DNA of 64,000 bases. Origin: Acanthochlamys bracteata (taxonomy: Eukaryota; Streptophyta; Magnoliopsida; Pandanales; Velloziaceae). The notes beneath the pieces were generated by a model that saw nothing but the letters and a program-made list of their open reading frames with translations, did not search any database and had not been told where the DNA came from. The position numbers and the translations under genes are program-made. The stretch covers positions 2,172,501-2,236,500 of the forward strand of contig CM034128.1 in NCBI GenBank assembly GCA_019914995.1. Direction: 5' to 3'. Numbering within the stretch: the first letter of the stretch is position 1; each line of letters begins with the position of its first letter. Below, piece by piece: positions 14,201-23,659 of this stretch.

Positions 14201-15377
14201 GCATAAGCTCATAATTCTTATGCCCTTTTGATATCGTCTGGCCCGGTTTCTTTGCCTCACCACACGAGGCAAACCAACAAGGGCTCGGCCGCCAACGTGC
14301 GACTGAAAGGGCACCACGAGCTGCCCGATCAATTGAATTCCCATCTCGATACAACATGGACGCTTCTAATGTGTCGATGATGTCACAGGTAATATCTCCA
14401 GCCTCACCATCAGACTCCCAGATACAGATCCTGGGAAATGCCTTATCAATGCTGCTTGCCCTTCCTGCAATCACCGTCCCATCAACTGAGGACCGTTTCT
14501 TTGAAGCCGAAATAATCTCCTTCCTTCCGGGAAACACCGCCATTGGAGTATTATCAACATTCGGCGCTGGGTAAAACGTACCACTGAGCTGGTGAGGACT
14601 CAAGCTTTTCGAATCCTTAGTCCAGCTTCCTACATAACAGCTCCCATCTGGCCAAGTGAAAACCCCACTACCCTTTGGGATCCCGTTCTCCCAAACACCA
14701 TCATACCTATTCCCATTCGCCCAGATCAAAACGCCACGGCCGTTAATCACACCGTTGCGCCACTCACCAACATACTGGTTCCCATTTCTCCAGACGTAAC
14801 GGCCCTGCCCACCTTGGAGATTCCTGCGCCACCAACCCTCGTACAAATCTCCGTTAGCGTACCGTTTAGCTCCATAACCGTGCCGTCTGTCAGCGGACCA
14901 TGACCCGCGGTAGGTTGCGCCGTCCGGACCGACGAAAGTTCCAAACCCTTCCATACGGCCGGAGCGAAACTCGCCTTCGAATGTTGCGCCTGAAGGCCAC
15001 GAGAACTTTCCCTTGCCCGCCGCTTTGCCACGGCGCCACTCGCCCTCATACATACATCCATCTCGCCATAAGTACTTCCCGATCCCGTGCGGAGCATTAC
15101 AGGAAAATCCGCCACGGTAAATGTCTCCATTTGGCAAAATTTTCTCCACCACCGCTACCGCTGCTGCTGCTGCTGCTGCTCCGTTTCCAGCAACAGCGGT
15201 AGTACCAGAATCAGAAGGTGCCGGAGTCACACGGCGACCACTGCAACCTTGAGAACGGCTTCGTGGAGGTGGAAGCTTGGAATCATGGTGGTGTTGGTGG
15301 TCTTCGGTATCGTCTTCGGGGGTAGAAACGGAGGAAGAGGAGATGTTGTCGACGGAGAAGGGTTGGAGGTGGCGCAT
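11250..15377 (-). CDS. Phosphatidylinositol-4-phosphate 5-kinase with MORN repeats (PIP5K1/2-like)
   Basis: Phosphorylates PI4P to PI(4,5)P2 at the plasma membrane, controlling vesicle traffic, cytoskeleton and polar growth. Exons in coding order: 14179-15377, 13937-14104, 13595-13760, 13157-13267, 12870-13063, 12634-12764, 12473-12545, 11250-11538; total 2331 nt, 776 aa, with phases closing exactly. The first exon encodes a low-complexity N-terminus with seven Ala (residues 67-73), then roughly eight MORN repeats (about 80-265; units such as [19 protein letters not shown]). A linker with [19 protein letters not shown] follows, typical of the PIP5K1-3 subgroup. The kinase domain (about 400-776) shows [43 protein letters not shown] and an activation loop of type I form ([14 protein letters not shown]). 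Arabidopsis PIP5K1/2 are about 750 aa, so this is full length. No frameshift or lost catalytic motif seen. Confidence 0.97.
15158..15180 (-). repeat. GCT/AGC trinucleotide repeat encoding poly-Ala
   Basis: A run of consecutive GCT triplets on the + strand, read on the - strand as part of the Ala tract at PIP5K residues 67-73. The run is short and probably length-variable between accessions. Confidence 0.75.
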
Positions 15378-17295
15378 TATAGCGCGAGAGAACGGATCCG
15401 GACTAATGCAAACGGATCCAAGCCTCCATTATTACAGATCAAGAGCTGGAATGTAAGCTTTGGTTTTGAAGAACAAGAAGAAGAAGTTTGCAACAGTTGC
15501 CTTGAAGAAGAAGGAGAATAACCAAACAAAGCTTCTTCGCTTGGCTTGAAGGGAGAGACGCAGAAAAGAAAATTTTGAGAATAACAAAATAACAAATAAT
15601 AAATTAAAGACAGAGAAACAGAGAGAAGAAAAGCTTGAGAGAGAGGAAGAACTAAGAAATTTTTTCGTTTTGGGCTTCCTTTGCTGTGTCGTTGTTAATG
15701 TCGTTGCAATTTGCGAGATGAAATCTGTAGTATTATTTAATAAAACCAGCTACTTTCCATGTTTTGTTTCATTTGTAGAGATAATTCTGCAACTTTTTTT
15801 CCGGATACTGACATAGGCATCTTATAATGCTATAAGTTTTCTATTGGTGGTGAAATGGCAAATTAGCTTGGTATTTCTTTTGGCCTGTGGTAATGTGCTT
15901 GTGTTGGTGGGGCCGGGAGGGGATGGCATAGGGAACGTTGCGGACATATGGAACAAGTAAAGAAATTTGGAAGGGGACCATTGTATACTTCCGGTTAACC
16001 TGTGAACATGTAAATGACATTACTACCCTTAATACTAATTAAAAATTCTACACCAAGTCCCCACTACTAACGCGCAGTTATTTAACGATTTATTTAGTGC
16101 ATAATTACTTTATTCAATAATTTGTTTGGTTGCAAAATGGTGACGAAATCAGAAAACAGATCATATAGATTTTCGTTCACAGATCGCCAATGAAATTATT
16201 CGATTTCGTAGAAGAAGTAGAGAACAGAGAAATCCATCATCAACAATAACAACAAAAAACAGCAACCTCAGCAGCAGCAAGCGTGAATGTGACCGGCTAT
16301 TTCTATAAAATTTGCTGCACTTAAGAAACGCGATTCTCGCTTTATATAAATGTTATTCTAGTACTTACGTTTCCCATGCATTTAATTTCAAAATTTTATA
16401 TTCATTAGAGACACGCGTTTCTCTTACTATTAATCTCTCTACAGTGACGTCGACGGACGGGGAAGATCACAAAAGCACCTTATTTTGAAGAAGACACTTT
16501 GTAGTTTAGTTACAATATTACCCTTAATAGATATGGATGAATTTGAAATATTTAATTTATTATAAATTAATTAATTAATATATTTCTTTAATGGAGGTTC
16601 GCGAAAATTATAATTTTTTGCAAAAGAGATTAGACTAAATGATTGATACTTTTTGTAAAAGTAAAACTTGTATGTATGTTGTTTCGTGGAAATTTATATA
16701 TCTTGTATTTGGCGATGACATTTACCTTACCGTACTTTTTAAATCTAGTTTTTATGAATTAAATCTGTAAAAATGTATTTTAATAACAACTTATTACTCA
16801 TGCGTAGAGGATGTAATCTTGTTTACTTACGAGTTAATGATTAGGTGCTAAATCACATATATTATAGTATTTTAATATTATTTAAGAGTATTTATAAAAA
16901 TAATTTTGAAACAAAAAATATTTTTATTTTAATTAAAATAATAAAAATAATAAAATTTTATGATATTTATATTTTTAAATTTAAATAAAAATGTTCATGA
17001 ACTTGTTAAGAGTACTTTAAAAAAATTATAAAAATTTAGAAATTCTATATTTTTTTATAAAAATTATGTATATAAAAGTTTTATTAACAGAGTTTATATT
17101 ATTTGATAAGAAATGGACCACTTTGACAAGATCTGGCCCATATTAATTGGACTTTAAAGTTGATCCAATCCGGGTTTGGGCCTCATCTAATTTATGAGTC
17201 CAACTCAGCCGTCCACTGCTCTTCAGAAGCTTTTTCACCGTCTGAGCGAAGCATACAGTATCAGCATTCAGTAAGCAAGCAAATTTCAGAAAGCT
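15378..17295. other. Divergent upstream region of PIP5K and the PhyH pseudogene
   Basis: Head-to-head spacer. The first 300 bp upstream of the PIP5K ATG (to about 15,680) is probably its 5' UTR and core promoter. From about 16,550 to 17,100 the sequence becomes strongly AT-rich with A/T homopolymers and may hold a degraded AT-rich repeat (about 16,860-17,090). No gene seen. Confidence 0.55.
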
Positions 17296-18348
17296 ATGGT
17301 AGTTACCGGAATTCCCACTCCGACCAGCTCCAGTTCGTCAAAACCAACGGTAGTAGAACAATTGATTGAATGATTCATTCATTCGAATGAAATCAAGATG
17401 AATGATATCACTAAACTGTTGTTTTCGTGAATTTTATTTTATTTCTTGTTATCGTAGGTTTTGTGGTGTTGGAGAACTTCGCCAACAGTGATGAGATTCA
17501 AGGAATGAAAGGTCGAATGACAAAGCTGTTGCATGAATTCAAAGGTTCTACTTCTTCTGTTTTCTCCACTAAAAAGTTAGGTTGTTGCTCTTTTTATTCT
17601 ACTACTTTGTTGTTTATCTGTAAGTATGTCGCTTGGAATTTATGTGCATAGGCATATATGTCATGAAATATTTTATTTAATTGTGTTCTGAAGAATCATA
17701 GTTCGGAGGTTGTCCTATGATGGATGTATAGGGTGAAATTGGTACAAACTTATTCTTGGAATATGTAAATCTAATATCTCAACGTTCTTTGCTCCAAAAT
17801 GGAAGGGACTTCATGTATGACAATAAGCATGCTTTTTGGTGTCATTGCTGATAAATGTTACTATCTTTTATCTCTCACTCAGCAGGAAAGACAGACGATT
17901 ACTACTTTTAGAGCGCCTAGAATACCTCTTTCTTCTTTGAAGTTCAAGTCTGGTCTTGTTCAAATTTAGTTGTTGTTCCAACGACAGTTATTGATAGCGC
18001 TTGTTTGAGTAATCGAAACAATATATTATGTTCCTTTGTTTTTACCATTAAATTTTTACGCTCTATCTATGGCGTCTGTATATTGGCCTTTTGTTTTAAT
18101 AACAACATAAGCTTGTTAGTATATTGTGACGGTTAGAAAAGGATGCTTGTTGCAGAGAATGAATAAAAGGGCGGTGGACCTATTGAAGATGGCCTCTAAT
18201 GTCTGCGTTAGAGAAGCAATTAGGCAATAGGCCGTCATCTTTTGAGGAAATAAGATTGGAGACTGTGTTAGCTTCTAGAAGAGGGTTGAAGACTTCTAAG
18301 AATTTGCTTGAACGTGGTATGACTTGTAATTAGTAAACTCTCCACTAA

Positions 18349-18593
18349 GAGCGTGTTTCAAATGCACGTAACTGAATTTCGCGAAACTATTTCGTGAAAG
18401 TGGAATTCAGTAAAAGCAGAGTTCCAAGTGTCATTTGAAACAAATGAAGTTAAATTTGAAGTTAAATTTTGATATAAGTGGAGTTCGGTGTGAAAGTGGA
18501 ATTAGATTTTGGAATGACAATTGAAATATATGAAATGGCCGAACTCAAAATCTGGAAGGAGAAAGTGAAGTTCGGTGTATTTGAAACAAGCTC
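18349..18593. mobile_element. Tourist-like MITE (245 bp) in a PhyH pseudogene intron
   Basis: Starts GAGCGTGTTTCAAATGCAC and ends with the inverted counterpart (reverse complement GAGCTTGTTTCAAATACAC), giving a terminal inverted repeat of about 25 bp with few mismatches. It is flanked by TAA on both sides (18346-18348 and 18594-18596), the 3-bp target duplication usual for PIF/Harbinger (Tourist) elements. No coding capacity. A related, more decayed copy lies at about 60,185-60,427. Confidence 0.9.
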
Positions 18594-19897
18594 TAACCCT
18601 TAATGCTATAGGTCGAAGACAGAAGTGAAAATTAGAAGGGAATGTGAAAGTCAACTTTAATGAGAATTTTCGCAAACTAGTGGAATGAGAAATGGAAAGA
18701 CCAAGTGGACAGGAGAGCGAAACTTCGACGTCCATTTCATTCCCATTCAAAACCCCGTTGCCAAAATTTCTCTTATTAAGTGTATTTATGATTTTTGAGG
18801 AAAAATTTTCCTTTTAATCTAAGCGTGGACAACTGCACTCCTTTATGCATTGATTGTTATGTAACTGATTTGCACTTTTTAAACTCTTGTCTTTTCTACA
18901 TAGAAGGCCTTTGGTGAAGATGGAAGTTTGCGACAACCAAAGGAACTTTCAATTAACAAAGTTGGTCATGGTTTGTTCTATTAATCATCATAACTATCAA
19001 ACTAATAGTTCCTGTGACCTTGCTGAATTATTTCTTTAACTGTTTCTCCTCATGGAAACTAAAATCAAATGGCTCTTGCAGCCTTACATGAAGTTCATCC
19101 CGTCTTCAAGACTTTCTCTTCATCCGATGTCTCTGGTTTGCTTTTCTCATTAGGTTATAGGAGGCCTGTTATCATTCAATCTATGTACATAATTAAGGTA
19201 TTTACTTTACTTCGTTTGCTACTGATCTCATAATCTAGAAATGCTTTTCTTCTATTTAACAAAACCTTCTCTTGAGGTTTCTAGTAAATGCTAAGGTCTT
19301 GTTGTTGAAAAGATCTCAAAATTTTTTGGTTTAGACTTCTGTTTGCTCGTATATAGTATCTGTATAGAGTAGCTTTGCTGCTTTTCCTCAATGATTGAAG
19401 TTATTCAAGTAACTAACCTAAGTAGGAATTTCAGTTGCCTGAAAACTGTTGAAACAAGGGAATCTCTGAGTGCAAGCTAACTTTAGACTCCTAATTCCTG
19501 AACATAGGTCACATTTCTTATATGTAAATTAACATGTTTAATTTTTCTAGTATTAAGGCTTGGCTTTTAGTTTTTCTCTTTAGACTTTATTTCCTTTCTG
19601 GCTGCTTTATATTTTAGATTTGAAGGATAATTAATACTACTAGATGTATGTAGTAATTTAATATGAGAGCCAATGTCTTATTGAATCTTTTAGCTGGGTT
19701 TATCCCATTCCAGCTTCTGTTTTAGTGCAAGTGAATGGCTGTTTATGTTGTTTCTCTGATGTTCTTCATTGAATGTGGATACTTTTTGGTGCGTACCTGA
19801 TGGAGTGTTTAATGTATTGTTTCCTTGCAGCAACCTGGAATTGGGGAAGAAGTGGTGCCTCACCACGACAATTCCTTTTTCGTTATACTGAATCTTC

Positions 19898-20483
19898 TGT
19901 TGGATATAAAGACACTTTGATAAGTTTCTAATCAAGCAGTCCATAAGTAGCTGTTGGTAGTCCAACATAGCTCTTATGGTAGTTATGTCTAGATTCATTC
20001 ATGAAGAAATTATGTTCAGATTTATGAGGTAGTTATGTCCAGATTCATGAGATAGTTATGTCCAGATTCATCTAACTACCATAAAGAAGTTATGCCAACG
20101 AACTAATTCCAAAGAGTTGTTTTGTAGAGTTAATTATTTAGTGGACTAGCTATCAAATGATTTTCTTGCATCCTATATATATGTCCCAAATGTGTGGAAT
20201 TTGGGAGAAGGATAAGAAGCATAAAAAGAAGCATGCAAAGAGAGAATGCAAGTAAAAAAGTAAAGTTGTAAGCATACATTGTAATCTTATTTTATAGTGA
20301 TATTTTTTTTTGTATGACCACACCACCGTGGGATTTTTTTCGTTTTTCTCCACGTATATTTTGGTGTTGTGTGATTGCTTTATTCATCTTTAACGATCTC
20401 AATTTGAATTGCAAGATCTTAGTGTGTGCTATATATTCCGCTGTGCTATTTTTCCGTTCTTTCATACTACCGTATTCTCAGCA
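19898..20483 (+). repeat. Left LTR of the copia element (586 bp)
   Basis: Bounded by TGTTGG and TCAGCA. It contains a TATA-like run (TATATATAT near 20,175) and imperfect repeats of a unit like TAGTTATGTCCAGATTCATG between about 19,978 and 20,080, probably U3 repeats. Its last 210 bp (20274-20483) correspond to the right LTR remnant. Confidence 0.88.
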
Positions 20484-20485
20484 AG

Positions 20486-20497
20486 TGGTATCAGAGC
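20486..20497 (+). other. Primer-binding site (initiator tRNA-Met type)
   Basis: TGGTATCAGAGC follows the left LTR after two bases (AG). This is the usual minus-strand primer site of plant copia elements, complementary to the 3' end of initiator methionine tRNA. Confidence 0.93.
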
Positions 20498-20511
20498 TTA
20501 CGATTTTTTTG

Positions 20512-21787
20512 ATGGCAAACAAGTTTGAAATTAAAAAATTTGATGGGAGCAACTATCCATTATGGAGGATGAAGATTTTGGCAATTCTAGCTAAAGAAAA
20601 TTGCATTGCCGTTCTAGAGGATCGTCCTGACGATATGACGGACGATAGATGGCAAAAGATGAAAATGTATGTTATGGCAAATCTTCATCTTTTTCTTACT
20701 GATCATGTGTTTCTTAGTGTCTCAGAGCTAAAGACCGCAAAAGAGGTTTGGGAAAAGTTTGAGAAAGTTTATGCCAAGAAGTCAAGGCAACATGCTATAT
20801 TCTTAATGCGAAGTTTGTATTCTCTTCGCATGACTGAAATCTTCTCTGTGGCTGATCATCTTAGTGCAATGGAGTCTCTTTTTTTCTCAATTAACAACAC
20901 TAGAGAAGAAGATAGAGACTGATGAGCGTGCCTTGATTCTACTCCAAAGTCTTTCAAGTTCTTATGATCAAGTTGTCATAAATCAAACAGGTAACAACGA
21001 TTTGAAATCACTTGTTTATGAAGATGTCGTTGCAGCTGTTTTTGAAAAAGAAAGTCGTCGAAAGGACAAGCTTGATATTGTGCTTGGTGGACAACAACCG
21101 GAGGTTTTGTTGTTGGCACAAGATAATAAAAGGAAGCGGAATTTTGAAAGTAGTGGCACGGAACAGCAAAAAAGGAATAAGCGGCAAGTAAAATATTTTG
21201 CTTGCGAAAAGCTTGGGCACTACAAGCGTGAGTGCAAGTCGTTGGCCAAAGAAGGAAGTACAGAAGCCTCCAAGTCTCAAGCATGTATGGCATATAACTC
21301 GGATGAGGGCGAGGCTTTAGTTGATGAAATAGCAATTGTTACCGAAGACGAGGCCAAATTTTCTGATGTCTGGATTTTGGATTCAGGAGCATCTTGGCAC
21401 ATGACATTCAGAAAGGATTGGTTCCATGAGTATGAAGTCATTTCTGGAAGTAACGTGCGGATGGAAAATGGCCAAGTCTTGAAGGTTATTGGAGTTGGTT
21501 CTATCATGCTCAAGGGAGAAGATGGAAAGATTCGCCTCATTCGTAAGGTACGCCATGTACTTGGCCTCACTAAAAATTTGCTATCTCTTGGACAATTCGA
21601 TGACCTTAGTTGTAAGACCCGAATAGAGGGTGGCATTATGAAGGTCATTCAGGATGGGCAAAAAATCTTAAAGGGAGAAAAGATCGGTTCCAACTTGTAC
21701 CAAGTGCTTGGAGTGACACTATCATATGGAGATGTAAATGTGACATCCGGCACTAGTTTAGAGAAGGCACAGCAGAATACATTGTAA
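20512..21787 (+). pseudogene. Copia gag and partial protease, frameshifted
   Basis: Starts MANKFEIKKFDGSNYPLWRM, the UBN2-type gag N-terminus. The first frame ends at 20922 and similarity continues in another frame from about 20,870. The shift falls at a T-run (TCTCTTTTTTTCTC near 20,880), consistent with one extra T. The CCHC zinc knuckle is degenerate: the first Cys is replaced (KYFACEKLGHYKREC). The protease site WILDSGASWHMT is present. The frame stops at 21787 where the deletion joins the LTR remnant, before the GAG-pre-integrase and integrase regions. Confidence 0.88.
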
Positions 21788-21986
21788 TCTCATCTTATAG
21801 TGATATTTTTTTTAGTGTGATCATACCACCATAGAATTTTTTTCATTTTTTTTCACGTATATTTTGGTGTTGTGTGATTGCTTTATTCATCTTTAACAAT
21901 CTCAACTTGGATTGCAAGATTCTAGTGTGTGCTATATATTCTGCTGTGCTATTTTTCCGTTCGTGCACATTATTGTATTCCCAGCA
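21777..21986 (+). repeat. Right LTR remnant (last 210 bp)
   Basis: Aligns end to end with 20274-20483 of the left LTR (both 210 bp; shared block CACGTATATTTTGGTGTTGT). The 5' 376 bp of this LTR and all internal sequence after protease were lost in one deletion. Confidence 0.9.
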
Positions 21987-22594
21987 CCTTCAACATGCAT
22001 GGGATTGTGGTTGGCATTGGAAGATGTAAATGTAAGCAATGGTTGTCTCCGGGCCATCCCAGGCTCTCACAAGAGTAATCATTTTTTACTCAATGCCCCT
22101 AACTTTTCATTTCATCTTTAAGGTTTCATTTTGTTTAACACACTTTGAGCTTAATCATGTATTTAGATGGTCTTAAAAGGAGGTTCCTCCGAGATGAAAA
22201 TGGCGTTCATTTTGATAGTCCTTCTCCATTTATGATCTCAAGGATTTTGTGCATCTAGAAGTTAAAGCGGGTGCATTGGTTGTTATAGATGGCGATCTTG
22301 TTTATCAGAGGTAATACTTTCAAACTCATTGTGTTTTTTATACTATAATAGTATAGTCTTATAATGTCCAGCTAGCATTTATCACAGCTTTAAAAATCAG
22401 TCCCCATATTAAAGGAATGCTTTTAGCTTGCACATGGTGGATACAGATGGTTGTATATGGCTAAAGAGAATTGGTCAGTACTCAATTTTCTGTTTTCTAT
22501 AATCAAACACCAGGAAATCCCTGCCAATAAGGAGTCTGTTGCGTTTTCAGGATTAGAAGAAACACGGAGCAGAGCCACTTTATGTTACATCATG

Positions 22595-23659
22595 AAAGTT
22601 TATATCATCATAAAATTTGCTAATAAGCTTCTTCACTGGTTCGTATGGAATGCTGTGCTTGCTGATGATGAAACAGCCGCTGAGCAGACCATGACGGTAT
22701 TGCTCACTGAAGGAAATCAACATAAGAAGGAAAGGCTTTTCAAGAGTTGTAGTCGGATATGTATATTTTTTTGTTTGAGTAAGAGTCCAATAGATGTGTA
22801 TGTTATACATGTCCCAAATACCTGTAGGAACCTGTGCTGTTTTCTATGTTAGAGTATTCCGTAGCATTTTGAAGAATGGTGGTTTCTGTTACTCTGCAGA
22901 TCGATCCTCTAGCTGTTTATTGCAATATGGGATCAAAGTTCCAACAAAATTTATATCGTGTCGTAATGGAGTGCAAGTCGTAAACATTACCGATCCATTA
23001 GGCATGACTATAGACACGAAGCTGCAACGGCATAGGAGGCGTTTGAAAATATTTTCGAAATAAAATTTTTTTTAAATAAAAAATATTTTTATTTTTTATT
23101 TAAAAAAAATATGCGATAAAAAAATTTATTATATAAAATTTTTTTATACTATCTAAATTTTTAAATAAATTTTTTAAATATTTATAAAATATGTATTAAA
23201 AAATATAAAATTAAAAATTAAAATTTTTTTGTCATAGTAATGAGAAAACTTCAAAAACCTAATAAGTAACCGCATAAACATGTTTCAATTACACTGTGCT
23301 TTATTTCATTCAGATTTTGGATTTATTAGTTTATATATTTTAGTTATTATTTTAAATTTTACTATTATTTTTATATTAAATTTTATTTTATATATGTTAA
23401 TTTATTATTTTAAATTTTATTTTTACTGAATTATTTTATTAATTTTAGTTTCATAAAATTTATTTCCACATGCCTTAGGACTGACTCATCCGAGTGGTTC
23501 ATGATTTTGCGTCGATTTCTCATCTGGATCGGTTTTATAATATCCTTAACAAGAGCAAAAATATCAATCCGCGTCCTCCTTCCCTCTGGCAACCTCTAAC
23601 CTCTCTCGTCTCTATAACTCCATTGTCACTCTTTATCTCTAAACCAAGCGAACTCCTCC
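22595..23659. other. Spacer between the PhyH pseudogene and RH21
   Basis: Contains an open frame at about 22,794-23,063 with no recognised domain, an AT-rich repeat (23045-23230), a second T-rich block (about 23,300-23,460), and from about 23,560 a pyrimidine-rich stretch that probably serves as RH21 5' UTR. Confidence 0.55.
23045..23230. repeat. AT-rich dispersed repeat, copy B (inverted)
   Basis: The reverse complement of this segment matches the repeat at 46369-46629: blocks equivalent to ATATTTTATAAATATTTAAA, then ATTTAGATAGT and AAAAATTTTA occur in the same order. Copies A and C have the opposite orientation. Confidence 0.6.

Larger units (their letters stand above)
19898..21986 (+). 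mobile_element. Deleted Ty1/copia LTR retrotransposon inside the PhyH exon
   Basis: The element starts TGTTGG at 19898 and ends CCAGCA at 21986. Flanking pentamers TCTTC (19893-19897) and CCTTC (21987-21991) look like a 5-bp target duplication with one change. It holds a full left LTR, a primer-binding site, gag and the start of protease. Integrase, reverse transcriptase and RNase H are missing, and the right LTR keeps only its last 210 bp. The orientation matches the host gene. Without polymerase genes it cannot move by itself. The two 210-bp LTR segments differ at roughly 25 positions by eye, many of them C/T or G/A, so the insertion is not recent. Confidence 0.93.
17296..22594 (+). pseudogene. 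Phytanoyl-CoA dioxygenase (PhyH) pseudogene interrupted by a copia element
   Basis: Decayed copy of a plant phytanoyl-CoA 2-hydroxylase-like Fe(II)/2-oxoglutarate oxygenase. Recognisable pieces in order: an initial exon at 17296-17349 (HSDQLQFVKTNG, needing a frame change after the start); 17458-17575 (FVVLENFANSDEIQGMKGRM); 17884 onward (KTDDYYF, then TAG and a second TAG); 18903-18970 (AFGEDGSLRQPKELSINKVG); 19081-19198 ([22 protein letters not shown]); 19831-19897 (QPGIGEEVVPHHDNS, then out of frame). The same exon resumes after the insertion at about 21987-22072 ([20 protein letters not shown]). Further pieces: 22167-22310 (KRRFLRDENGVHFD, frameshift, KDFVHLEVKAGALVV), about 22433-22471 (VDTDGC) and 22551-22594 (last exon, frameshifted). 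At least two stops and about five frame changes exclude a full-length product. Introns are retained, so this is a duplicated gene and not a retrocopy. Confidence 0.92.

Noticed and set aside
14356..15521. Several + strand open frames of 70-144 aa
   Set aside because: They lie opposite the first PIP5K exon, whose MORN coding is unambiguous.
17296..22594. A functional PhyH gene with an unusually long intron carrying the copia element
   Set aside because: The element interrupts a coding exon, not an intron, and multiple other stops and frameshifts are present.
22794..23063. 89-aa + strand open frame after the PhyH pseudogene
   Set aside because: No recognised domain; reads into the AT-rich repeat at its end.
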